A stretch of 64,000 nt of DNA from Linnemannia hyalina (taxonomy: Eukaryota > Mortierellomycota > Mortierellomycetes > Mortierellales > Mortierellaceae). The stretch covers positions 62,001-126,000 of the forward strand of contig JAHRHY010000002.1 in NCBI GenBank assembly GCA_019671135.1, given 5' to 3'. Below are positions 1 through 11,000 of this stretch, piece after piece. The notes under the pieces were generated by a model. That model worked only from the letters and a program-made list of their open reading frames with translations. It did not search any database and had not been told where the DNA came from. Position numbers and translations under genes: made by a program. Each line of letters starts with the position of its first letter. Position 1 is the first letter of the stretch.

Positions 1-1730
1 GTCTGCCACTTATGTCAACTTTACTTGACATCGCAGACATCCGAGCGGAGACAAAGGCATATGTGGGATATGGTATGTAATCAAATTACTTTCTGCTAAT
101 TGAATCAAAGGCAAATCAGGGCCAGCCCCTTCGTGTGATTTTTGTTATTGTCGAATTGCACTGACAAACAAACAATAGCCGGCATTTGCTTGTCACCAAG
201 GCGAGGCAACAATGAGCAAAGGAACCATCCCTTTACCATCCCTCCAGTCATATCCGCCTCCATCCTTCCTCAGAAAAGTCGATCATTCTCGACCAAGAAT
301 AGTGGCTTCGAGCCGCATTCATTTGATCTTCCTTCAACAGTAAGTAATGCTCACGGCCACTCTATCGCAACTATATCGTCCCCTTCATCCCCTCAATCAT
401 TTATCATCCTCCAACGGCCAATCTATCTCCTATTAACAAAAGTCAACACATTACTCACCCATCATAGTCCATCACAAAGTATATTCGTTTGTTCGTTTGT
501 TTGTTTTGACGTGGCGCCGACAAAAAAAAGAGTTTTCGATGAATGGAAAGGACCCTGGTATAACCCAATGCCAAAAAGGCCAGGCCCAATCAACTATCGA
601 GTGACAGGGAGAGCAGGAGGGACGATAGAGAATGAATCGAGCGTTTGCTGCTTCACTGCAAAACAAACACGCCATCCCACAACTTTCACATCCGTCCACC
701 CCGGGCTTCACTTTCGGTTCCCTTCCCTCTCGCTCTGACTATTCCCATGATCCGATACGTTGAGCGCCATAAACAAACACAACGGAGAGGTAGGGGTCAA
801 TCCCCCTTGACAACCCTGCCTGTCTGCCTATCCCTCATGCTCTCTTCTCGGTTTTCTCTTTTGCTCTTTAACCCTGCATTTATCTTCTCAGGCACCCATT
901 CGCATCAACAAATAAACACAAACATTAAACACACCTTTAGCCCTCCCTTTGCTTGCTTACAGAAACCTTGACCCTTTTGAAGCTGTCAACAGATGGAATC
1001 ATGCGAGCCATTGTCGAGTGTATGGCACCATTCCCATGGACTCTGTCCAATGGGAACGTCCCAGCGGCAACGGGTGTGGGAAAGACAGCACAAAGCAACA
1101 GGGTCAAAAGAGGAGGAGAAAGGGACGCCCACTCCCTTCTCACCGTCATCAGAGCCCACTCCCTCTTTATTCACACACTAATCGAGTCCTGACAGCCTTA
1201 CCTGTTGCAAAGGACGAATGACCTATTTTACATCCAAGAGCAGTACATAACCTTACAGACAGTCTACCGTACCTCAAAGGCGCAAACCCCTAGCTCTTAT
1301 TTATCGCGTGTTTGATTACCCACTTTGGAGTTGCTTGGTATGTCGTTATTTCAGTTTGCATCTCTGCAATCGGCCGTGGACTGAACTGGAGACCAAGGGT
1401 GTCCGTGGCCAGTAATTGGTTAATTGTGCTCGTTTGGCACGCGACTGTACATGAAGGCTGTTTGATTGTCCCTGGGGGTTTGAAGGACGAGAGTGGGGGA
1501 AAGGTAAGGGAGCGGGCTTACTTTAACCGCGACTGAAAGCAAAGTACTAGCACGCGTCCATCAGGCACAAGGCAGACGCGGTTCTAACGGAACGGACTGT
1601 CACTCCCACTCCTCAGCCACCATGCTTTCTCCTAAGGGATGAGAGAAGCAGGGAAAAAATAGGAAATTGAGAGGTGTGGCGCAATCATCGCATTAGAATC
1701 TCATTTTCTTCTTTCTTTGCTTCCCTCGTG

Positions 1731-1780
<50 letters not shown>

Positions 1781-1824
1781 GTTCCGTCACCGACAAACAA
1801 GACAAGACAAGCACGCCAACCGTT
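1..1824. other. No gene recognised
   Basis: Open frames on both strands here are short, lack family motifs and are rich in Ser/Pro/His of the kind produced by CT-rich DNA. The last part is probably the promoter and leader of the F-box locus: it is pyrimidine-rich and contains a CT microsatellite. Confidence 0.5.
1737..1775. repeat. (CT)n microsatellite
   Basis: An almost pure run of CT dinucleotides directly upstream of the F-box locus. Similar CT tracts precede other genes in the window, so this looks like a promoter/leader feature of this genome. Confidence 0.9.
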
Positions 1825-3544
1825 ATGTCAGCCAACCTGCAACATCTCAAGGCATACCTCCGTCAATCACTGGATTCGGGAAGTGGGTTCGTCAACCTTC
1901 TCGTCGGCCAGACCAACACCAGAATCAACTACTAACACCTACCACCGCCCCAGAAACAACAACAGCAGAATCAACAGTGACAACCTTTACCAACCCACGA
2001 CCATCACAGCTCCAACTACCACCAGAACTCTGGACCCAAGTCTTCTCCTTCTTATACACCTCCCAACTCGGCTCCATCGCAGCCGTCAACAAGACTTGGC
2101 GGGACCTCGTGCAAGGTCTCCAAATATGGAGAGGCATCTCTTCCAAAGCGGGGCTACTGGTTCAATCCAAGTTTTTCTTGACAGATTATGACGGAGTCCC
2201 AGGCCATTTTATAGTAGTCCAGGAAAAGTCGCAGGAGATTTGTGAGGACTGCTTTGGGAAGTTTGCGTTGCAGGAAGTTGAGCGCGTTCTACCGATTGGG
2301 ATTGATATCGACAAGTTTGGTACTATGAACAGGAACAGGAACAGCAACAACGACGGCGACGGCGAAGACAAGGATAACAACAGCAATTCTGCACCAGGAA
2401 CAGCTCCAGTCCTTCCAGATCTCATGATCCAGATGTGACGCCCCTGCCGAATCGACTATTACATCAAGCTCCCAGAACCCATCCCCAAACGCTTAGACCA
2501 CTTCCACTGCAAAGACACCTCCTACAAAATCATGCCCAGGATCGACAGGAAGACCGCTTGTACGAAACACGGCCTCTCAGACGCCCACATCCGCCTTCTC
2601 CCCTCCTAGGATGCCCTTTTTTTATGCCCCTCCATCCATGTAAACGAAGACAGTTACCAACTCCGTCGTGACGGACAAAGACGACAGATGCGCAGGATAA
2701 TTTTCCAAGAACCAGATGTCCTCCAACTAGCTCGAAAAGTCCACGGAGGCGATGTCGGGATCGCCTACTTTTGGACCACCAAGAAATTTTATTATCGCAG
2801 GCTATGGAACCATTCGGAACCACAGGATGATGCCGCTAAACGGCGACAGCTTTATTTGAGGTCGTTGATGTATGATCGAGGGATTGCGCCCCCGATACGG
2901 TCGGTTGCTTGTGATGCATTTGTGGAGAGCGGTCAGGGGGATCCGAAGGAGATTGTGGAGGAATTGGGTGGCGGGGATTGGTTTTTGAGCCGTACCAACT
3001 ATTATCTTCCAAACAAGATTGGGACTCGACAGATCAAGCTTCGCCTATTACCAGATCAACGTCAGACTCGACTTCAAGAATTGTTCCATGGTCAAAAAGG
3101 AGATGTGAAAGAAGAAGTGGAGGAGGAGGAGGAGGAGGAGGAGGAGGAGGAGGATGGAGAGTGGTACAAACTATCGGTCCTCAACAACTGGCTGCAAGCC
3201 CGTCTCGAAGACGGACTCTACCAATCCTACAAACTCGACCCCAAGGGACCCGAAACTCCACCTGAATCGATATGGGTCATACTGCCCTCGTCCATGCTGC
3301 AGGGTGTATCGTCAAGGTCTTGGAGGATGAGAGGAGAGGGAAGGAGTTTGGGGTGGAAGAGTTGGAAGAGTTTGGGTTGACGATAGAACAGATTAGGGAG
3401 ATGATCGATAGGATGGTAGGTAGGGGTCGTGGTTCGGAGGAGGTTTTTATGTTGTCGGCACTCCTTGAGGAAGAACTCGGGGATGGGTGGGATACGGTGG
3501 TGGTTCAACGAGTCAAGAACCTTCTTCAGTCTCACCTATCCTAA
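1825..3544 (+). pseudogene. F-box protein gene, interrupted
   Basis: The ATG at 1825 opens a short exon (to 1882). A 71-nt intron (1883-1953) has a CTACTAAC branch point and ends CCCCAG. Removing it joins in frame to an F-box (LPPELWTQVFSFL...), the adaptor that ties substrates to SCF ubiquitin ligases through Skp1. The same frame runs on to about 3,265 but is cut by TGA (2436-2438) and TAG (2607-2609). Around the TGA the frame reads CEDC ... stop-R-P-C, as if the stop replaced the first Cys of a second CxxC. A polyglutamate tract (3115-3160) follows. Near 3265 the frame shifts to one ending at 3544. Comparison with the related fragment at 63.4-64.0 kb suggests a ~20-nt deletion at that point. 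Only one other GT lies between the two stops, and it gives the wrong phase, so introns do not explain them. I infer a recent pseudogene; stop readthrough is the alternative. Confidence 0.65.
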
Positions 3545-3693
3545 TCCACATGTAAATAAACAAAGTCACTCACACCTGCAGCATTGTACAAGCAAAAGTA
3601 ACAGAAAAACACGAGGCGGGAGCATGAACATGTTGAAAGTGTGTGTTATTGGAAGAGCACAAAAGCAGCAAAGAGAAACAAAATGCTACAGGT

Positions 3694-5112
3694 TTAGACG
3701 GCCTCGGTAGCGATGGCTTCCACCTCTTGCGCTCCCGCTTGCGGTTGTTGGGTTTCATCCGCGGCATCAACAACAGCAGGATGATCCTCCTTGGGTGATT
3801 CTTCGGCGACAGGGTCTTGAACGTGGTCATGCTCGTGGACATGAGCATGGGCATGGGCGGCAGCACCAGCAGTCATCACGCCCAGAGTCAACTTGGCGTT
3901 CAGCTCCTCGACCTCCTTGATCAACCGGACATTCTCGTCAATACGCATCGCGCCCAGAGTGATCTTGGCATTCAACTCCTCGTTCTCCCGCAGCAGTCTA
4001 GCGTTCTCCTCCTGCAATCGTGCGCATGTATCCTGCAACTCGCCGACGTAGGCTTTCTTCTTCTTACGACACTCCTTGGCCGCCACTCGGTTCCTCAACA
4101 GTCGACGTTGCCGCCTCTCGTCATTCGTCATGTTGCGACTGCTCGTCCGCTTGCCGCTCAATGTCTCGTCTTCGTCCTGAGAGGATGCAGAGTCGTTTCC
4201 AGCGTCGGGGTCCGCAGTGGCGACGTCTGCAGCAGCTGCTGGCACGGGGATCGAGGCGATGATGCCTTGGACAGCAGCGTCCTGTTGCTGTTGGGTAGTG
4301 GGGGTGGTCTCTGGTTGGGGTGTTGGCTGTTGAAGCTGCAGGTTGTTGTGAAGAGTGCTGACGGTCAAGGGCGACTGTGCCAGGGCACTAGCCAGTGCAC
4401 TCGATGTTAGCTGCTCCAGGGTTGCTTGGTTGTTGGGATTGGTTGAGAAGGAAGCCATCTGTGCCGGGTCCATCTTGGCCACCTGATGGATCCGCTCCAG
4501 GTCGGCCATGATACTCGAGTGGAATGTGGCACTCAGGTGATTCGTCTTGGCTGCTGCGGTGATGGCTTCGTGGATTGTAGGGCTGACACGAGCAGCGGCG
4601 TCGGTTGTAGTGGTATCCTTGGCGACAACGGAGGTGGATTCTGCAATGGTCGTCTCGGCAACTATGGGGGTGGCCTCTTCTGCCAGGGGCGTATCCATGT
4701 TGGTATCATCTGAATCAACAGTAGAGATCTGGACTTCGACAGAGGTCGTGTGACTCGGGCTGTTGTGGGTGCTTGTATTGAGGCTGCTGTTGTTGGAGAT
4801 GATACCGCTAGCCTGCGCAGCTGCATTGGTGTTGTTGTTGAGATCTTCCTGAAGCTTGCGGAGCTTGACGCTGTCCTCGATAGCGTCCTCGTCGTCCTCG
4901 GCGGCCCGCTTGAGTCGTGCGCTGGCCGAGACGAGGCTCTCGATGGCCTCGAGGCTGTCGATACGGAGGGCATCGAGGTGGTGCTGTGTGGTAAATGAAG
5001 CGGTGCTATCCCCTGCAGCCACGGCGGCGACGATAGCGGCATTGACGGCGTTCACTTCCTCGGCCATGGTTGTTGTGGGAAGGTTTGAGTCGTCATAGGA
5101 TGGGAGAGTCAT
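3694..5112 (-). CDS. bZIP transcription factor (ATF/CREB-like)
   Basis: Intronless, 472 residues, ATG at 5112. Residues ~328-360 form the DNA-contacting basic region (ERRQRRLLRNRVAAKECRKK, with the N-x-x-A-A-x-x-C-R signature), followed by a leucine zipper to about 410. The basic-region sequence is of the ATF/CREB type, which dimerises and binds CRE/TGACGT-like sites; this is family knowledge. The first 320 residues are Ala/Ser/Thr/Gln-rich and probably disordered, as usual for activation regions. A 24-residue near-repeat lies in the zipper: EELNAKITLGAM, then EELNAKLTLGVM. The tail is His/Ala/Glu-rich (HAHAHVHEHDH). It is convergent with the F-box locus (149 bp between stops). A second ATG 15 codons in (MAEEVNAV) could also serve as start. 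The bZIP call is firm; targets cannot be seen. Confidence 0.9.
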   Translation of the reverse strand: MTLPSYDDSNLPTTTMAEEVNAVNAAIVAAVAAGDSTASFTTQHHLDALRIDSLEAIESLVSASARLKRAAEDDEDAIEDSVKLRKLQEDLNNNTNAAAQASGIISNNSSLNTSTHNSPSHTTSVEVQISTVDSDDTNMDTPLAEEATPIVAETTIAESTSVVAKDTTTTDAAARVSPTIHEAITAAAKTNHLSATFHSSIMADLERIHQVAKMDPAQMASFSTNPNNQATLEQLTSSALASALAQSPLTVSTLHNNLQLQQPTPQPETTPTTQQQQDAAVQGIIASIPVPAAAADVATADPDAGNDSASSQDEDETLSGKRTSSRNMTNDERRQRRLLRNRVAAKECRKKKKAYVGELQDTCARLQEENARLLRENEELNAKITLGAMRIDENVRLIKEVEELNAKLTLGVMTAGAAAHAHAHVHEHDHVQDPVAEESPKEDHPAVVDAADETQQPQAGAQEVEAIATEAV

Positions 5113-5716
5113 GGTTGTTGATATATGGTGGTAGTGGTGGTGGTGGTGGTGGTGGTGATGATGATAGTGTAGTCTTGGCAGAGTGAAGAGGAGGACGGTG
5201 TGCTATGCTATCAGCAGTGCCACGGAAGTATCGAAAGAGACCAGTCAGCAACAGTGCGCACTTCAAGTACAGCCTCCATGGGCATAGTATTGATGCCTGG
5301 AAGTGAGGTTGAGCATGTCCGGTTGTCTGGTGGGGTGTGTTGATGATGACTTCATAAACAGCAGGTGATGATGTTGGATTGATTGGAGTTGTTGTTGCAG
5401 TTTGTCATTAACGATGATCCCAGAGCAAAAGCCTTTTTGTTGATTGTGTTCGCTCGACCAAGGAACAAACAATAGCTAAGAGATGGGCAAAGCTGTGTTT
5501 CCTTTTACTCTTTCCTTTCTTACCTTTCTGACGTCGACAATGGGATTCGTCACCGGATGATGATGATTGGGGAAAAGAGTGAGGTGTGGAATCAAGGCAA
5601 CCTGCAAAGGTCCCCAACAGAAAAAAAAATACAAAGACGTCTGTCTTTGTTATCCTATTCGCCGAATCACGTGCATCTTTGTTTAATCTCTACTACCTAT
5701 TTATTACGCTATCTTG
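5113..5716. other. Intergenic, bZIP upstream region with trinucleotide repeats
   Basis: Upstream of the bZIP start lies a TGG/TGA trinucleotide tract (about 5126-5166), then unique sequence reaching the 3' end of the next minus-strand gene. No coding signal was found. It should hold the bZIP promoter and the terminator of the CCCH gene. Confidence 0.5.
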
Positions 5717-7216
5717 CTACACAGTGGTGCCACCGCGGAAGAGGACAATGTTCATGCCGTCAAAGGGCAGAAACTGCCTGCTGACCGGTTCAAACTGGCT
5801 AGGACCACCACCACCACCACTTTCATGCATAAAAGTGTCCTTCTCTGTAAGGTACTGGATGAAATCAAGCGTAGTCTTCACCTCGCCACCATCGATCAGT
5901 CTCCGGTCAGGGTTTTCGTGTGCAAAGACACAGCAGGGGACAACTGCAAACGGTTTGTTGTGCTTGAGCGCCATGGTCACAATTGGCTCTGTTGCCTGAT
6001 CTGGGTGCATGCCAATCAAAATAGACGCACTCTCAAACACATCCTTCTGGTCCACTGCAAATTGCTCGTCCAGGATCGTACACAGCCTCGGAACCACAAA
6101 CTGCGCCTCCTGTTCCTTTTTGATCCGCCGTCTCTCCTTCACTCTGTCAACTTCCTCATCCTTCTGCTCATCCTCCTGTTGGTTCTCTGCACTAGAAGTA
6201 GACTGGACAGGGGACCAGCGCTGGTGAATGTTGCCATCGCCTCCTGCCTCAATGTCAAGCTGCCTCTGAATGACATCCATAAGATTCCGCCGCTGATATG
6301 ACTTGTCTTTGCGGACATTAGGCTCGACAACGGTTGAATGGACCCCAAACATATGCTTGAGGAACAATGAGATCTCGCCCTTACCACCAGCAACATCCAG
6401 AACTCCTGACCCAGAATTGAGGTACTCTCGCCCAAACGTATCGACCAGCCAACGACAGAAAATAAACGCCCGCTGAGAATGTGGGACCTTGGATGGGATC
6501 GAGTGTGGGTCGTCCTGAAGTTTGGATCTCTCTCGCCGGGCCAGAGTCCGTTCCCTCACCCACATTTCCTGTATCCGGGCATAGTCATCTCCGGTCGGGT
6601 GTAACTTCTTACAGTCCTGCTTCAGGCACTTTTGCGAGTTGATCCAAAACTTGCAATAGTCCGTCCATACTGGCGTTGAGGCGGTTGCTGTTGTTGGTGC
6701 TGTTGGGCGTGTTGTTAAAGTAGGGGATGTGTTATAGGTGGAGGGTGAGGCAGTGACTTTGTTCTTGCTGTTGTTGTTGGTGGTGTTGACTTGCTGTTTG
6801 AGTCCCATGGCGGGTTCGGTGGGGAATGGGTCGTCGCCTGGCCATGCCTTGAGGACGGTGAAATCGGTAGCCTGATAGACCTCATGCTCCCGACAAGCTT
6901 GCTCGTCCTGGGATGCGTCAAAGACCTCGAGGTTGATAGTGTCTCCACAACGGACCTTTTTCCAGCAGGAGACCAGATCGTGATCTGTGAGTGACCGAGG
7001 CAAGTTGGAGCGAGTATCGTCTGAACGGAATAGGATTGTGCACCTGTTGTTAGGTTCTTGTGTCCGCAGGTCGATGAAGAAGAGTCGTTTGTAGCATCGT
7101 CTTGAGTGGACGATCTGTCCTGTGAGCCGTATTGGTGAGTGTTGTTGTTGTTCGTTGATGTCCTGTGGTTGTTTCTGTGCTTGGACTTGTTCGTGATGAG
7201 CGGTTGCAGTTGGCAT
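5717..7216 (-). CDS. CCCH zinc finger / SAM-methyltransferase-fold protein
   Basis: About 499 residues from the ATG at 7216 (MPTATAHHEQ...). I preferred this start to the longer open frame reaching 7426, because the extra sequence is translated from G/A-rich tandem repeats and begins without an ATG. Order: an N-terminal region of ~110 residues (IRLTGQIVHSRRCYKRLFFIDL...) that looks like an OB-fold nucleic-acid-binding domain; a low-complexity linker; a CCCH finger (CKFWINSQKCLKQDCKKLH); then a Rossmann-like domain with the glycine-rich SAM motif I VLDVAGGKGEISLFL. A later block, FAVVPCCVFAHE, resembles the ends of fungal methyltransferase-like proteins. The combination suggests an RNA-binding methyltransferase, but no substrate can be inferred and catalysis is unproven. 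It is divergent from the coiled-coil gene, with 864 bp between the starts. Confidence 0.75.
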   Translation of the reverse strand: MPTATAHHEQVQAQKQPQDINEQQQHSPIRLTGQIVHSRRCYKRLFFIDLRTQEPNNRCTILFRSDDTRSNLPRSLTDHDLVSCWKKVRCGDTINLEVFDASQDEQACREHEVYQATDFTVLKAWPGDDPFPTEPAMGLKQQVNTTNNNSKNKVTASPSTYNTSPTLTTRPTAPTTATASTPVWTDYCKFWINSQKCLKQDCKKLHPTGDDYARIQEMWVRERTLARRERSKLQDDPHSIPSKVPHSQRAFIFCRWLVDTFGREYLNSGSGVLDVAGGKGEISLFLKHMFGVHSTVVEPNVRKDKSYQRRNLMDVIQRQLDIEAGGDGNIHQRWSPVQSTSSAENQQEDEQKDEEVDRVKERRRIKKEQEAQFVVPRLCTILDEQFAVDQKDVFESASILIGMHPDQATEPIVTMALKHNKPFAVVPCCVFAHENPDRRLIDGGEVKTTLDFIQYLTEKDTFMHESGGGGGPSQFEPVSRQFLPFDGMNIVLFRGGTTV

Positions 7217-8080
7217 GGTTGTTTGGGAGTGTGTGTGTGTGTGAGATGAAGGAGTGTAAAAAGTAAAAAAAGTAAAAAAAGTAAAAAAAGTTTTTCCCGA
7301 TGGTCGTTCGTTTCTTCGTTGTGGGAGACAAAGGGAGGCAAAGGGAGGCAAAGGGAGACAAAGGGAGACAAAAGAGGACAAAGGGACAACGGTCGTTTTT
7401 CCCGCCAGCCAATCAAAGCGCATCATTGCAAATTGGCCATTGTCCCTTTCGTTCCTGAGCTCTCCTTTCCCTTTTCTCCCTCTATGTTCTCCTTAGCCCG
7501 GTTTGGGTCGCTGGATTCTTTTTGTTCGTTGTACCTTTCATCCTTTTTCCTTCTTTACCCATTCCCTCCCTTCCCTTCCTTCTCTTTTGCACTCTAACCA
7601 CCCTTCTCTCTCCTTCCTCTCTCTCTCTCTCTCTCTCTCCCCTCTCTCTCTCTCTTCTCCTCACTTTCATCCACTCAAGAGTGCGAGTGGTGTCACCTCT
7701 TCTTTCTCCCTTTCCTTTCCCCTCTCCGCCTACAGAGAGCAACTTTCCATCATCATCATCTCGCGCACCTTGCATCTTTTTTATTCATCATCTTCCTTTC
7801 AGTCGTCACCCTTGACTGTCGTGACACTCATTCAACAGTAATAAGACAAGTGACCACCTGGGACTAATAGGTATGCTGCCTCACAACAACAACAATAGTC
7901 CTTCTGACGCTTGGAAGCAAGGAAAACAATAGCAACCGTTCTCACCAAATAATGCTCAACAATCAAACCTCCTCCTCCTCCTCGTTTTTTTCATATAATT
8001 TGTTCCTGCTCATAACGTATATATACAATAGACACCACCTGCCTGCCTGCACAGACAAATAACAGCAGGTTCACCTCTCA
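7217..8080. promoter_or_regulatory. Divergent promoter region with purine/pyrimidine tandem repeats
   Basis: The 864 bp between two divergently transcribed genes. It holds three to four copies of an AAAAAAAGT unit (7258-7291), then about six imperfect copies of a GACAAAGGGA/GGCAAAGGGA unit (7324-7385), and CT-rich tracts (7600-7660) on the + side. No other gene was seen. Confidence 0.6.
7324..7385. repeat. Tandem repeat, ~10-bp AAAGGGAGRC unit
   Basis: About six consecutive imperfect copies of a 10-bp purine-rich unit, beside a separate A-rich 9-bp tandem array at 7258-7291. Both lie within 180 bp upstream of the CCCH gene start. Confidence 0.85.
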
Positions 8081-11000
8081 ATGGTTGGCTCTTCCCGATA
8101 CAATGGCCCGGGCGCTGCTCTCCGTGGCCAGACTCGTGCCCCCAGACAGCGCTCCCGTCCAGGCGACGACAGCTCCTCTGTCATCAGCAATGACTACCCC
8201 GTAGATTCTTCCCCCTCCGTAAGTACCCCCTTCCTCACTTTACTCTGGCAGGTCCTGAGTCCCCTCTTTGATCTGCAAACGACGCGGCTCATTTATTTTT
8301 GTTTAATTAAAACATAATGTCTGGACCATTGGTCCGGATCTTAGTCTGAATACTAAAGCCCGCTCTAATATATATATCATAACCATTATTCCATTCCTCC
8401 TTCCAACGAAAAGATCGTAGGGGCAGACCGACAGCGTGGCGCAACGGACAGGCAAGATTCAGGAGCACCGACATCTGGCCATCCAGACATCATCAGCCCC
8501 CGCCCTTTCCAACAATCCCACCAACGCCAGTGGTCCGACACCTCGTCCCTCCAAGGTGGCCCTCTCCCCCCTCGCCATCATCAACCTTATCAGGGATCTC
8601 ATAACAGCAACTACCAGTCTCCTTACATGGGTCCTTCATCTGCATCACCTGTCTCTCCACCTCCTCGCTCCTCCTCGCCTTCTTCCTCCTCGGCTTATTT
8701 CCCCAATCAACACTCTCACGGTAACAATCCAAGGCAGCACGGACACGGTGGCGGACAAGGCAACAGCCCTTACAACAGCGGTCCTCGTTCTGCAGCAGGC
8801 AATGGATACAACAGCCACTATGATCAGAGCCCCATGATGTCGCCCGGCAGTCCCGACAGCTGGCGATCACCTCCCTCTGGTCCTCGCGGTGGTGGTGGTG
8901 GCTACACCCCACAAACTCAATACGCACCTTCGACTCAGTATCAGCCACAGAGAGATGATTATGGTCGGTCCAGGGGAGGATACCCCCAAGAATCCGATTC
9001 GGACGATTATTACAGTCGCCAAGGAGGAAGCGTCGTTTCGGGCTACGGTCCTGGACCAAGACATGATCAGGGTCCAGGCCGTTATCAGCAGGACGACCGC
9101 GGTCGGACTCTGAGTTACTCGACTTCAATTGCTTCCAACACATCGTCCGTCCTTGCAGCGCGCCGTGCCAGGAATGAAAGGAACGAGCGGAGCCAACGCC
9201 AGAACAACGCCCAGGCTGACGAGTGGCTCACCTCCCCTACAGGAACAGAGAACGACACCGAGATTCTTCCTTGGAGCGACGATGAGGCAATTGTCACCAA
9301 GGCTATCCGCTCACCCCCTACTGGATACTCGAACGAGAAGCATCTGCCACCCATTCCACGAGGAGGCGGAGGAGGAACTCAACAGCTTCCAGCTCAGCAG
9401 ACCAAGGATATGTATTCTGACCAGCCTACGTCTGGCCGCAAAATGGACTCGGACATGATCAAGGTCGAGGTTGGTGGTACCACTACAGTCATCCCTACAT
9501 CACCCGACGCTGGACCAGGCATCAACTTTATCAAGAACATCAGCCCTCCCAACTCACTACCTACCAACTATGGTGCTCAATCCCAAGGACTAACGGGTGC
9601 CAGTCAATCCATCACAGGAGCAGCCACGTCTCTGAGAGCTGCAGCAGTGTTTAGTGAGCAAAAGACCAAGGTAGCGGAGCAACAATCACCCACCACATCT
9701 CGCCCCTTCAATAGACGCACCTCTTCAGAGTGGGGAGGGCAGCGTATCAGTTTGGACGACATGCTCGCAGCTCCTTCTCCTTTGACCCGTGATGACCAGC
9801 AGCAAGCCAAGAACAGCTGGCAGGCATCTCCACCACTGCGCGCGCGGGGGGGTGGGTCTTCCACTTTCACCGACATGAAGAGCAAGCGCCGCAGTAGTTT
9901 GCCCGACAAGTTTGTCCCCGACTGGAACGAACACGCCCAGGCATGGAGGAGTAGCATTGGTCAGAAGCGCACTTCTTGGTTGGCTTCTGGCAAGGGCACC
10001 CACGACGACGACGACCAAAAGGAGGTGAAGGGCAAGGACGACTTTCTCAAGGAAAACCGGCAATGGGCTGACAGGATGGGAGACGTCAAGAAGGCAGCTC
10101 CCTCGGATTCTAAGCGATTCTCGGATCAGAGTAGCCTCCACCGTCGTTCTCGATCATGGTCTCCACGTCCACCAATTTCTCGCAGCGGCTCCAACAAGCA
10201 AAAGGACACTGCCTTGGGTCGTCGGGACTCTCTAGCCTCGACCCTTTCGAGATCTAGCAGATCTAGATCCCGTTCGCATTCTCGTTCGCGCTCAAGATCC
10301 TCTGGTCGCCGTTCACGCGACTTTTCACGATCAAGATCCAGATCTAGACCCCCTCTGTCCAAGGGAAAGGCTACATCCAGGTCAAGGTCAAGATCCATTT
10401 CAAGAGACAGGCGGTCAAGAGGCAGCAGGAGTTCCCGCTTCAGCTCCCTGTCAAGATCCCGTTCTCACTCTCCCGCACACTCCAGGTCGCGTTCAAGATC
10501 ACCTGCCCATTCCAGGAGATCTCGCTCCCATTCTCGGTCACCTTCACCTGCTAAGAATATAAACGACATTGTGCCAGGAGGACGCCCTTCAGTAGATCTG
10601 GATACTTCTCGTCGCAAGTCGGATCGTTACTCGTGGGAGACCAACGACAACAACAACAGCAACAACAACAACAAGGAGCTTCAGCGCCTCTCATGGGAAT
10701 CGGCTTCTCCCATGCCTCTGCCATTAACAAAGGACATGCCCAAGGAGGATGTTGTCCGAAAGCCCTTGGGAGGAGGTCTTTTGAGCGACTCGGACTCCGA
10801 CAGCATGGACTCACCTCCTCTTAAAGTCCAGTACTCTCGTCGGCCCATCCACGACGACGACGACGATGACGACAAATCAACCTTTTCGTCCAAACATCCA
10901 GTATCCATCATCTCGACCTTCAACCTCCCACCAGCCACATCTCCAACGTCGCCGCCCGTGATGCCACCTCTTCCCGTCCCATCCTCCCCAACTGATACAA

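Noticed and set aside
142..738. 198-codon frame near the left edge
   Set aside because: Starts at a non-ATG codon, low-complexity Ser/Pro/His content, no splice or domain evidence.
2436..2609. Introns as an explanation of the F-box gene's two stops
   Set aside because: Between the stops only one other GT is present, and pairing it with the AG at 2609 leaves the wrong phase; starting from the GT at 2435 also shifts frame.
1825..3544. Non-standard genetic code (reassigned TGA/TAG)
   Set aside because: GUF1, RPN2, GAR1, importin-alpha and the retroelement Pol are free of in-frame TGA/TAG over thousands of codons, so the code is standard and the stops mark broken genes.
7217..7426. N-terminal extension of the CCCH/methyltransferase protein
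   Set aside because: The extension is translated from tandem promoter repeats (SLCLPLPPFASLCLP type) and begins without an ATG; the ATG at 7216 is more reasonable.
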